Shown: one piece after another, positions 53,985 to 64,000 of the stretch
Layout: each line of letters opens with the position of its first letter
How positions within the stretch are numbered: position 1 is the first letter of the stretch
Source of the DNA: Heligmosomoides polygyrus polygyrus
Lineage: Eukaryota; Nematoda; Chromadorea; Rhabditida; Heligmosomidae
Length of the DNA: 64,000 nt
Assembly: GCA_947396885.1 (NCBI GenBank)
Contig: OX377202.1
Coordinates: 70,652,643 to 70,716,642 of the forward strand
Direction: 5' to 3'
Translations under genes and position numbers: made by a program
The notes under the pieces: model-generated
Databases searched by the model: none
Seen by the model: the letters and a program-made list of their open reading frames with translations, nothing else
What the model was told of the DNA's origin: nothing

Positions 53985-54284
53985 CTACCCAGGCCGGACG
54001 GGAGAAGTTGGGCCGTGTCCCGGAGCCGCGATCTGCCCAGCTACGGCCCAAGAATCTCGGTCATCCTTTTTGAGGGCAGCACGTGCTGCCCGAGCTCGGC
54101 AGCACATCCTCCCTTCGAAATGAGAAGGATGTGCTGCCGAGCTCGAGATGACCAAGTGCTGGGAGCTGGGCAGGTGGTTACGCCCACTTTTGCATTCTTG
54201 GGCCGTAGCTGCGCAGATCGTGGGTCGCAGCTGGGTAGATCGGCTCCGGGACACGGCCCAACTTCTCCCATCTGGCCAGAGTAG
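53985..54284. mobile_element. 300-bp MITE with nested palindromes
   Basis: Outer ends CTACCCAGGCC and GGCCAGAGTAG are followed by inverted copies of GGGAGAAGTTGGGCCGTGTC and CAGCTACGGCCCAAGAATNC. Inside, AGGATGTGCTGCCGAGCTC pairs with GAGCTCGGCAGCACATCCT across about 15 bases. TAA occurs next to both ends (53980-53983 region and 54285-54287), hinting at a 3-bp TAA-type target site. No ORF of its own. Confidence 0.8.
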
Positions 54285-54582
54285 TAAGAGGATGTTGTTA
54301 AACGAAGATGAGTCTGACTGAGCTGGAATCGGGGAAGCGAGCTCCTTCGCCTATCAGCTATTCGCTTCGAGCTGTACGATTCCCAGCGAAATGAACCATT
54401 GAATATCAGCTCAATTTTTAGACTGGTTTCACTCATAAGCATGAATAGAAATACACAACTTTTAGACCCCTTGTTGATTACAAAGCTGTGGAAGCAATAA
54501 ATTATGCTCGGCAAGGACCTGAAGCTGATAGAAACACTTAAAAAGCAAAGATTCTCTCAGAGAACTTATAATCAATCAGAGG

Positions 54583-54737
54583 CCGGATTCATCAACAATT
54601 AACCAGTGGGTATGCGGGTGATAAGGGGTAGAGATAAGATAAGAGTCAGGCAGAGATAACGCAAGAGTCAGAGACGCAGGTTTCATTGTGGGTATCTCTA
54701 CCCCTTATACCCGCGGGTTAGTCGTTGATGAATCCGG
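54583..54737. mobile_element. 155-bp MITE sharing termini with the one at 25635
   Basis: Ends CCGGATTCATCAAC... and ...TCGTTGATGAATCCGG are the same as in the MITE at 25635. The inner arms (around GATAAGGGGTAGAGATA and TATCTCTACCCCTTATA) are unrelated to it. The arms pair over about 50 bp with a short gap. Confidence 0.82.
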
Positions 54738-54744
54738 CCCCAGG

Positions 54745-57700
54745 ACAATCCAAGCTAATCTTCTGCTTATCACTCCTTTTGTGAATAGCAGCTATTACTT
54801 TTACACACTCCATATAATCGAACACCTAATTCAAAGTTCATCTAGAACGAGTATCATATTTCCGGGAGTAGTGAGGGCACTTACAGCAATTGAAGAAGAA
54901 CTAGTTTCCCATAAGCGACTCGAAGGCTGTACTTGAAATGCCGGTTTTGGGAAAACGAAGAACCTCATGCAGCCTACCCTGCTCCATTCTTCTGTTGAAA
55001 GGCAACACTTGAGTGAGGTGCAGCAAACAGCGAAAATCAACAATGACGCAGTTTAGCACGAGGTCGTAACGACATTCAGGGATTTCACGCATTGATAGAC
55101 TTCCTAGTACGCTTTTCACTAGTTAACGATGCAAGGCGCAAGTGCTATTATTCCGGGGATGCGGATGAAGGACGAAGATCGATGCCACTGGACGTGACGT
55201 TACAATTAGTTGAGCAGGAGGGATGTACTGAAATGCTTGGGTTGGGTGTGGAATTGAGCGGCGTACACTCTCTTCATATTTCTAAACATGTGTGCGGCCC
55301 CAATAAAGCAAAAGGCACATCCTCGAATACAAGGAAAGACAAATAAATGAAAAAGCAGAGCAGCGTTAATCGAATCTTTTTGGGATCTTCCGTTCAGCCT
55401 AACTCTACTGGAAATCGCAGAGGCTGCTTGAAAGCATAAACGAACGGCCAATATAAAGGTCAGGGACTTTCGAAATACGTCTGATGTTAACTGGCCGCTG
55501 CTGGAGGGTGTAAGAGGTTTCCCCATTGGCAACAAGGACACCAGTAATCAGCGTGTGGTGTCACAAGAGCTGAAGTCACTCGCACTTAAGGTGGGACTGT
55601 GTAGCTTCATTTTGTTGGTTCAGTTTACTCCATTTTGCCAGAAGTCAGCAGTTAGCTCTGAGATCTCCATACTGGAGAAGTTTATCCTCAACGTCGCGGA
55701 GAAATACTCCAGGCGGTGCTAGACTAGACGTGATTCTGGAGTGCTTTAGTCAAAGCTACGCTACAGTGGCTACAACGACAGCGATCAGAGGATGGATGTC
55801 GTACCCGCTCAAGCACACGGAAACATTCGGGAGCCACTCCACCAACAAGGCAACACCGTCAAGCGTGTGCAGTCGGAGTGAAGAGAAGGCGATTTCTGAT
55901 CAGTGAACAGCCTCCCTCATCATAGACATGTATTTTTAGGGTTGGCACCACATGCCATCAAGTATTTACAAGCTTCTTCAGCCGAAGGAAACCAACTGTT
56001 AACAGAAGGTGTAGAGCGTGAAGTTGTATCTGCACCATCTTTCAGCAGACACATCTAACTTAAGCAATCGCTCCGCCAACACGACCGTACCGACTTCGTG
56101 GAACGCGTAACCTTTTCAAAGTGGTTTCAGCAGAGCTATGTATATCCAACAGCGGCCCTCAAGCTACTTCAGAACCAACCAAACGATATCAGAATAACAC
56201 CAGTTCTATCTGTGGAGAGCTGCCCGTGAAAGGAGCGGTAAGCAGGGGTTGATGACAGGTCGCAAAGCGCCACGAATCGTCGGAAAGTATAAAGGCACGA
56301 AAAGTGAAACGGAACTTCGATGTTATGCTTTAGAGACAAGTAAGGGTGTAGACGTCCAGGGATGGAGAACAGCCCATGTTCCAGGTAAATGCACCTTTTA
56401 TAGAAAGCGTCACAACCTACGTTAACACTCTTTGAACGGCAACAACATTTTCATAACGGAAGCTCTAAAACCCATTTCAAAGTTCAGGAAAGCGGAGCTC
56501 TTACAGGGCGAGATGGCGCCACGCACATGCTCTGTGCATCACGATGCCTGCTTGACAGAGGTATACATATGTACTATTCACATGGAATTTTGCTACCGGA
56601 GAAAGCAGGAACATTTTTCGCTTCCTACACTACATCCTCATCTCGATAGAAAAACCTGATTATCTAAGATTACGTATAAACTTTAGATAGTCAGAATCAC
56701 TCACTTCAAGATAAACCTTAGGGCTAGTTATGCAAATTATTTCTCTTTGAAAAGGAGTTTCCTGATATGATTTCTACCCAAACTTTTGAGACAATACGAA
56801 CTGGGTGGTATTTGGCAATGATGGAGCAATATGTAGTATAACATATATGCTTTAAGGAGGAACAATGATTGTACATCGCGGTTTCCCAATCACTCGTGTA
56901 GAAATTACCTACCCGCATCTAAAATGCTAACATGTGATCATTTTTGTTCATTTGTTTACTTTACTCTACTCGCTAATGTGTACGCACATCTGACCAAATC
57001 AGTCAAATTAAAAATGCTGCGGAGAACGAGGTAACTACACAGTACAATAGGCGATGCCCGGAATAGATTGCATTGTAATTAGAAGAGCTGCTTGAACAAA
57101 ATTCTCCCTTGTTTTCAATGGCAGTTACAATATTTGTCACATTCCTCGAATGCAAAACGTTATGCAAATGAAACCAATGCCAACAATCAAGTGAACAACA
57201 GGAGCGTAGAGCGCTCCGACTTCTGACTTCAGCAGGGAAGGCTGTCGCTGTCGAGAATATCAAAACCCAGATACAGAGCTCTACTTCTTTTGAAGGAAGT
57301 GAATTTTTACGGTCATTCAAAGAGTGTAAACATACATGACTTATAAAATATATAAATCCCCTAGTAGAACGCAGCCACATGTCTAAAACAGGCTCTCTAG
57401 GATTAGAGTGAAGAAGCGCTCGGAAAAATTACAAGGTCTCGTTCAATGTCTTCATTTTTAAATCGTAGCAGAAAAAAGCGAAAATGCCAAAGGCAGACTG
57501 CCATTGGCTCGCCGTGGAGGTATGTGTTGTGGAAGCATGACTAATCGTCTTCAAAACAGGGTGCTTATCCCGTGTAAAAGCAGTCAACATGAGCTTTGGA
57601 AGTGCAGTGCTTCTGAGCTACGCACGTCAATCTAGTTACCTAGTCTACGGAGAGAGCCAAGGCCATAGGTAGAAATTTACCCTTTCGAGCCACCAAATCT

Positions 57701-58545
57701 TTCCATTAGCCTGTGTCTACTGGAGACGAGGAGCCAGGTCGCTAAGTCCTTAGAAAGGAAGAGAAAAGAAGCTCTGGCACTAATAGGTCGGTAGTTGATG
57801 CTGCCACTGCAGCACTGTCAGCTCAGCGTTCTCGATTCCACCGATGTCCGATGCCAGACTAGGACAGCTCAGGATAGAGTTAGCATGTGCAGACGAATAA
57901 ACAAGGCTGGATTGATGGCCTCTCGAAAGCGTCGTGCCAGAGACCAGACGTTACCCAACCAACCTATGCACAACACGTTCTAAATATTTGCCTGCAGATG
58001 TGAATCTGAATATCAGATGGCGCAGTTTCGAGTTATTGCCGCGTCGACGCTTGCTCAGAAAATAAGGTAAAAAACGGATTTTTGCTGATGCGAGTTCCGT
58101 GGTGCATACCAGACAATCTATAGGGAAGTCTTGTCCCAATCTATTCCTAAGGCAGCCATCAAAACACTGTATTTAACGCATCTGTGAATTGTAAGAATTC
58201 ACGCCACTCAGATGTTAGGATCGTTAATTACTTCTGCTTCATTATGTGTGCCAAAAGAACATGCTCCCTTTAATGACGAACAAGAAACAAGATTTGGAGT
58301 CGGAATTATGAGATGTAAACTTGATAACACTTGTACGAATAATACCTTTTGCTTTTGCTCGATTTACCCGAATGCCGAAATTTCCGTTTGACTTAAAGCG
58401 TAATGCACGAACCAAAAAGTCAACGGCTCTACTGAAGAAAAGGAGGGAAATTGGAGCTCTTTCGCTGTTGAAACTAAGAGTATATCGTCGTAGTGGAGAT
58501 AAGTGAGTGACGGTGGCCTCCACTAACAAGTCTGAAGGACTCAGG
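54745..58545. other. long stretch without a recognised gene
   Basis: ORFs at 55092-55346 (+), 55206-55541 (-), 56070-56230 (+, with SKWFQQSYVYPTAALKLL), 57003-57380 (-) and 57795-57983 (+). None could be tied to a family or to clear splice sites. The 56.1-kb frame has the best composition and might be a retroelement fragment. Confidence 0.3.
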
Positions 58546-58551
58546 CCAGGA

Positions 58552-58670
58552 TCTGAATTGCCGGGAAACCAGCTGTCCAGTCAGAGACTGACTCACAGTC
58601 TGCCGGAAAAATCCGAATTGCCGGGAAACAAATTGTCCATTCAGAGACTGAGTTATAAAGTCTAAGGCAC
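58552..58670. repeat. two-copy tandem repeat of about 60 bp
   Basis: Units starting at 58552 and 58612 share GAATTGCCGGGAAAC and GTCCANTCAGAGACTGA at the same spacing. Confidence 0.7.
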
Positions 58671-58679
58671 CGAAAGTGG

Positions 58680-61235
58680 CGATGAAAACAAGAAGGGAGT
58701 GCCTTGTTTCCGATTCGGTCAGCTTTTAAAAGGCAGTGATTTCCGAGTGCTTCCGCACCTAAGGGCGGCCAATTTCACTCCAGCTCGCCCATCGACGTTT
58801 TATCTCAGTGAACGTGTTGTTCCTACGGTTCGACATTACGCGGCCAGCATGCGCTGGGATGGCTAGATGTAACGACGTTGCGGCGCGCAGTGCATCGCTA
58901 TTACCGTAATCAGCGCACAAAGTGCAACAGGACCTATGACTTGTGCGTCGAAATAATTCGGCCAACAATAGCCCCCGACGTAGAGAACGTCCCGCGTGAG
59001 CTGCCCACGATTAGGTTAACCGACACAGTTGAGAAAACGACCTGCGGCTCGAGCAGAGGATCGGCTCTGCGAAGCGATTTCCTTTGTACTTCCCAGGACA
59101 AGCATGCAAAGATGTGCACAGCGATACCACTCACTTCCTCCACTATAAGTATAGTATCACGCCGCTAATCGGAAATTTGGTGCAAAACTTGATTTCTTCG
59201 AGGAACTCACTGTCTGTCACACATAGAAGGAGAAACTCGAGAAAAGCGAAGGCATCGAGGGAGAAATCATTAAGCATGCGTTGCTCAACGGCCGCCCTCT
59301 GTTAGATAGAACTGAAGAAGCTGTGGGCCTCTTTGTCGCTGGCACTTCTCAAGGATATGTGAGTGTTGTTCCACTTCCCTCGTACCAAAGCTCAGGACAC
59401 AAGCTTTGTTATTTTGACAGCAGACAGCGTTTACTGCTTACGACGACGACCATTCAGAACAGCATTGCAGGGCGTTTCCCTTCACACATCGTTCTTCTGG
59501 AATATCGCCCAATTTTTTGTAAAGGTCCACCTTGCTTGTTATCAATCCTCTCCACTATTGTAGACAGTTCGATTACTTCTGTGCCGAACGAGACTGTAAG
59601 GTGGATCAGTATTTATTGAGCGGCCTAAAGTTTCGATCCGTTAGACCCCTCAATAGCCCCGTTAGACCGCTACACCTTATAACCTCGTTCGGCATAGAAT
59701 TAATTGAAACATCTAGCTAATGCCAAGGTTTTATGAATGGAAATCTTGGAAACTATAGATAGTACTTCCATGTAGAAGATCGGCGCTTGCTTGTAGAAGA
59801 TCGGCCCAAATTTTGCCTACTGGATTCCTTTAGTGATTATTCACTTTCACAAATATCGCCTTTGAATTTTTATTTCCCGACAGGTTGTCCCGAACAAATG
59901 ACAATCAACATAACGCGCGTGTTGTTAGTAGTGATTTGGCACTTTTCAATGTTGGCAAGACAGAGCGATCCCAAGGCTTCAAAGGTGTGCGGGGCTTTCG
60001 AATACGTCAGTGTTTCACATATCCGCGGAAGAGATTTTTTCTTTGATGTCCCACGGGAAAGGAGCACGCGCTGGTCTACAACGGCATGCGACAGATTTGA
60101 ATGGAGATGTTGGAGGCGTCTGCTCGTTTTAGATGATGGCCAAGAGAACAACAGTTGCTGAAGCTGATACGCGAGTCATGGGGCGCCCAAATGCTCCACG
60201 CATCCACTTCATGCCTGCAAGTCTAGGAGAAGTAAGGATCTGTTGGCCTTCTAAGCACAGAACAAATGAACTTCTTCGAAAGCAGACAGCAAAATCTGGT
60301 CGATCGGAAGTCCCTCATAAGTAGGCGCGATTTATTAGAGAGATGGGTGGTAAGGCAATGATATCTTTTGCTGGTTGCTCTCTCTTCTGACCTGTAAAAC
60401 TCTCAGAGAACCGCAACGTTACGCGCAGAATGCCTGTTGCCGATAGGCTTATGGTAAGTACAAGATGTCCACTACAAATGCTTCGCACAGGGGGTTTGGT
60501 TCTGTGACATCCAACCGTAACGAAACAGACGATGAGGAGAGCGGAGAGAAATACCGAGCCCTTTCTACTTATTTCGGCATTCCTTTGGAGCGAAGTTCTC
60601 GGCATTATTGAGTGGGTTTTTGTTTAAAATGACACCGTTTCTATTAAATTTGAATTTCGCTAACAAGGGAAAACCGTTGTTTCACTACCGTACGTTCGCA
60701 TGATCTCGTCACGCCTTGGGTTTCCATGAAGTCACATAATTAACTTCTAGACTACCCTCGAGTGCGTAATGCCCTAGTCAAGCGTCGGCTAATTCAGGTG
60801 CACTTCCATCGCACCCAAGTATTCGTAGAAAACTCGCGTGAGACAGGATATGCAGAAATGCGACGGAAGGCTATCTACTCACATGGGCAATAAATGAGAT
60901 CGAGTTCTCATTTTAAGCCAACTGAGATTATAGTTCTTTGACACTCAACCACCACAGAAATTCCTTCAGCATAAGATACTAGAAGGCTACGACGTATCCG
61001 CCCGCATCCAATCCCGTAGTACTTTGCCTACTCCGCGGAAACGAGTACTGCAACCGGTGAGCCATGTTCAGGAGTTGGAGCAATTTTCTCGGTGACGAAA
61101 GAACGCTTCGACCACTTCAAAGGTAGTGCTGTACTCCTGCCTTCTTAGCCTGACATTGCAGGCTTCATAAAAAACATAATGGAACGATGTTTTAACACAT
61201 TTACTTAAGCCTGGAGCGGCTGGTAGGGAGGCTAT
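58680..61235. other. unassigned DNA with coding-like frames
   Basis: A + frame near 59163-59360 has one internal stop and reads FGAKLDFFEEL, then EGEIIKHALLNGRPLLDRTE and EEAVGLFVAGTSQGY up to a donor-like GTGAGT. A minus frame at 60315-60605 begins with a hydrophobic, signal-peptide-like FLSALLIVCFVTVGC. A + frame at about 59898 begins MTINITRVLLVVIWHF. None is assigned to a family. Confidence 0.3.
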
Positions 61236-61238
61236 ATG

Positions 61239-61470
61239 CTCTTACAGGATGTTTTGTTGCGATCAAAACTCTTGCGTCAGGCGAGACTCTAACCCGCATC
61301 TTCTGCTTTCTCGGCAGCGATGTTCAGACCTGGAGGATATCGCGGATGTTACGTGCGGTCAAACAGCGCCGGTGGTATAAGGCGAACATCGCTGCCCGGA
61401 AAGCAGAAGATGCGGGTTCGAATCCCGCCTGGCGCAAGAGTTTCGATCGCAACAAAACATCCTGTAAGAG
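61239..61470. repeat. palindromic tRNA-like element, 87-bp arms
   Basis: 61239-61325 is the reverse complement of 61384-61470 with few mismatches. The outer ends read CTCTTACAGGATGTTTTGTT. The 58-base centre is not symmetrical. Each arm contains the T-arm half of a tRNA-like fold, so two pol III B-box-like sequences point outwards. A related, more diverged pair is at 16700-16930. Confidence 0.8.
61366..61436 (+). tRNA. tRNA-like sequence (pseudogene or SINE head)
   Basis: A 7-bp acceptor stem (GCGCCGG with CTGGCGC) and a perfect T-arm (GCGGG, loop TTCGAAT, CCCGC) are present. A 4-bp anticodon-like stem CTGC/GCAG encloses a 7-nt loop CCGGAAA. The D-arm is degenerate and position 33 of the loop is C, not T. 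It is probably not a working tRNA, although it keeps pol III promoter character. Confidence 0.4.
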
Positions 61471-61479
61471 TACAATGGA

Positions 61480-62446
61480 ACGTGGTCTTTCACCAACGTT
61501 GAAGAAAAAATTACCACTTCACCTTTCAAACTATCTGTTTGAGTATACTTCATCGTTTCTTCTTTAAGCTGTTTACCTGTTTGAAATTTTTATAACAAGA
61601 CAGGATAACATCCCCCCAAGCTATGAAATTGTTGAGAGATCTGAAAAAAATGAAGGAAATAATAACAAATCATTCGCACTCACGAAAACACGTTAGCCAT
61701 CCTTTAGTCCGTCAAATTCTATCAATGGAGAAGTTTCTAGATATAACCTGACACTGGGCGGTAGACCCGCGATTGGAAGATAGCTATGAGTTCATTCAAT
61801 TCGTCAGACTTGAGGATAACGCAAGCTGTAGAGAAGGCCGAACGTTGGTAGCTGCAGAAAATTTTACGATCACGCGTTTTTCCACTATCAGAGCTTTCTC
61901 TAACGAAACTGCTCGAAAAGAGGGAAGTTTGTATGGCTTTTCGCTTGTTGGGTTCTTGCAGTAGTCAAACATGTCTTTCTGTGCCATCAGGACTGCAAAT
62001 AGCGCAGACGAAAACAACTCGGCGGGAGCCAAATTTAGATTTAGCAGGCCTCACGCCTAACGAGGATTTGCCTCTAGATCGTAAAGGTCACTCGTAAGTT
62101 GATAGAAACCAAAAGTGCCGGGCACAACGATTGAGGACATGCAGAAAGTTACCAAACCTTCTCTCAGTGCACTGTAGTTGGACATCATGCATCCCACTGT
62201 TGCACCGATCAGAAAGAACTTAACATATGTATTAGTGGGATATGATTGTAGATGAACTAAGCTGAGAGTGATTATCTCTGCAAGGCAACGAGTGTTTGTG
62301 GATGCTATTAGGTCTGCGCGAAAGTGTATGCGTGCATATATGCATGTAGATCTGTTTTCCTCTAGGTGTTTGAGTACCGAGGCATTTCTCTGAAGGTTAC
62401 GAAACCAACTCGATTAAAAAGGCGTTGCGCATTGCGTGGTTGCGTG

Positions 62447-62500
<54 letters not shown>

Positions 62501-63690
62501 CATTTATACAATATATCACTTTTAAGTGAGGGTTTTGAAAAACGAAATATTCCTTCTCACAACAGTTATATTATCACAGTTTCTTCCTAAGGGAGAACGC
62601 GAAGATCCTCAACATCGAAACATGGCTTTCTTCAGTGAGAATTACGATTAACTGCACAAAATAAGCCTTGAAAATCTGGGAATTTATGACAGAGTAAGGA
62701 GAACCAAATTATCTACCAATTGATAAGTAAGCATTTCATTCCAGCAGGCTTGCATATTTTAGCTGTCAAACATACATATACAATAAATAGAAGAGCATGA
62801 ACAGTGTGTGGTTCCGAATTGTGGAATGACGCATCGAAAACTGGCAAATTGGCTGACAAACACTGGTGAAATTACTAGCGACCAGTCGTGGTGATTATGA
62901 GGAGTGCACCGTATCTACAGTTCCGCTAGAGAGTGGCGATTTGCTATTTCGTGACACTAATCACCGTTTTCATGAATGCGAAGAAACGTTGAACTGGTTT
63001 GGCAAAAGGGGATGGTCTTCCTAACGCCACCCAACAAAGCGCTTCCGGATAGTTTTAGGGTTCACGCAACACCGGTCCCCTACCCCGACCACGGTAACAA
63101 CGCGCGCTCTACATACATTAATTAAAAAGCAAGATTTATCCCTTATAAGAAGATTCTCCGAGTTATTTCACAGTGTTACTCTCGTGGATGCCGCAGTCAA
63201 AGGGAACCTCACTATGAGTGCTGTCGTTTCTCCACCTATCAAAGCTCTTTGTTGTGGACGTTTCCATACACCAGCGCACCTAGAAGAACCTAATTAATTT
63301 AAACTGCTTAGAATTTGTTGGTCCCATCATATTCCACGCATACTAGTCATGGTGCCAGATTCATAAAACGTCGAAGAAAGTCGAGCTGAAAAAGGCGTTT
63401 GTAGACAAATTAGAAGGCAAAAAATGAAGGTAAAGACCGTTCTATTGAGCGAAGATGAGCATGTGTTGCCTTGAAGCAGCTGAATACATTCTGCATCACA
63501 AAGTTAGTATTGACCATTTGAAGAAATGTGTTAGCAGGTTGCCGAGAGAATGGATTTAGAGTGACGAAAACGCCCAGATTGCGCAGAAGCTCGAAGACTG
63601 TGCGTAGTCTCATTCAAAGAAATGGCACCTTCTAACTCTACATCATGTGTCACTCTACATAATTTAAAGCTTCTATGTACTTGTTCTAGA
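61480..63690. other. unassigned AT-rich DNA
   Basis: Apart from the TA microsatellite at 62452, only short overlapping ORFs (61773-62032, 63410-63613) are present, with no recognised domain. Confidence 0.4.
62452..62498. repeat. TA dinucleotide microsatellite
   Basis: About 23 uninterrupted TA units. Confidence 0.95.
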
Positions 63691-63693
63691 TTT

Positions 63694-63921
63694 GTGGAGG
63701 CGACATGAATGCGTATTTGGCCGTATAATGACTTGCGGTGGCCAGCCGATGAACAAGTCAACAAGTCAGCGCTCTATCCTTCCCAGACAAGTCTGGTACC
63801 AATTCACCGACCCCGGAGGGATGGAAGGCTTAGTTGGCCTGGGCGGGAAATCCGAACCAGGAACCTGGTATCGGGTGCACGCGACAGTCGCGCCTCCTTC
63901 GACTGCGCTACACGCGCCCTC
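63694..63921 (-). mobile_element. tRNA-derived SINE lacking its 3' tail
   Basis: The reverse complement starts AGGGCGCGTGTAGCGCAGTC (A box), with the B box GGTTCGGATTTCC and the family body. It stops at GTCGCCTCCAC, about 70 bp short of the full copy. The tRNA-like end abuts a TA microsatellite. A short duplication (AACAAGTCAACAAGTC) lies in the body. Confidence 0.85.
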
Positions 63922-63945
63922 ATATATATATATATATATATATAA
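63922..63945. repeat. TA dinucleotide repeat
   Basis: About 11 TA units directly at the SINE 5' end. Confidence 0.85.
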
Positions 63946-64000
63946 TCTCCGCCCTCATTACCGTGGCTCTTAATCCATCTTGAAATCTAGAGCAGGTAGA

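Noticed and set aside
61366..61436. Functional tRNA gene
   Set aside because: The D-arm is degenerate, position 33 is not T, and the sequence is part of a palindrome. Kept only as tRNA-like.
1..64000. CRISPR arrays, bacterial operons, rRNA genes, viral genomes
   Set aside because: No regularly spaced repeats with unique spacers, no Shine-Dalgarno-led gene clusters, no rRNA motifs and no viral genes were seen. Introns and LINEs show nuclear animal DNA.

Overview
The window looks like nuclear DNA of a strongylid (hookworm-like) nematode. The evidence is: short 53-72 nt GT-AG introns with TTNCAG acceptors beside introns swollen to 2-4 kb by transposons; an M13 (neprilysin-type) metallopeptidase homologue and a nematode-type globin, both split into small exons; and several nematode RTE and CR1 LINE families with tRNA-derived SINEs. 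There is no bacterial operon, rRNA, CRISPR array or virus. Most long ORFs in the window are transposon remains or antisense shadows of them.

Two host genes can be reconstructed. (1) An M13-family gene on the + strand, with nine exons from about 8836 to 18195 followed by an AATAAA signal. Its N-terminal half lies upstream and was not found. The exons keep frame and splice sites, except for one unresolved junction, but the catalytic HExxH reads RELVR and the substrate-stabilising His is Phe, so it looks like a pseudo-peptidase. Its large introns carry an RTE fragment, a CR1 fragment, a 1.3-kb foldback, a tRNA-like inverted pair and a SINE. (2) A globin gene on the - strand, with three exons at 39239-39096, 35114-34966 and 33661-33367 and phases that join exactly. 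Its introns carry a mariner relic and a SINE. Its 5' exons were not found and may lie above 39.3 kb.

Layout. 1-4.4 kb: unassigned coding-like ORFs, an RTE relic, a perfect hairpin and a G-rich tract. 4.4-8.4 kb: a 4-kb foldback with ~1.05-kb arms inserted into a SINE. 8.8-18.2 kb: the M13 gene. 18.3-30 kb: intergenic, with a MITE, two RTE copies with perfect target duplications, a MITE with a full-length RTE inserted at its end, and an RTE fragment. 30-40.5 kb: hairpins, a hAT end, the globin gene and the mariner. 40.5-44.7 kb: a nest of repeat, CR1, hAT and SINE. 48.6-53.1 kb: an almost intact CR1 with two ORFs. 53.4-64 kb: two MITEs, a palindromic tRNA-like element, short tandem repeats, microsatellites, a SINE and unassigned DNA.

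The parts fit together as a mobile-element ecosystem. RTE and CR1 LINEs supply reverse transcriptase, and SINEs with perfect duplications depend on such enzymes. hAT, mariner and MITE elements represent cut-and-paste transposition. Nesting gives relative ages: SINE inside hAT inside CR1 inside an older repeat; foldback inside SINE; RTE inside MITE. All calls come from reading the sequence and from family knowledge; no database search was run.
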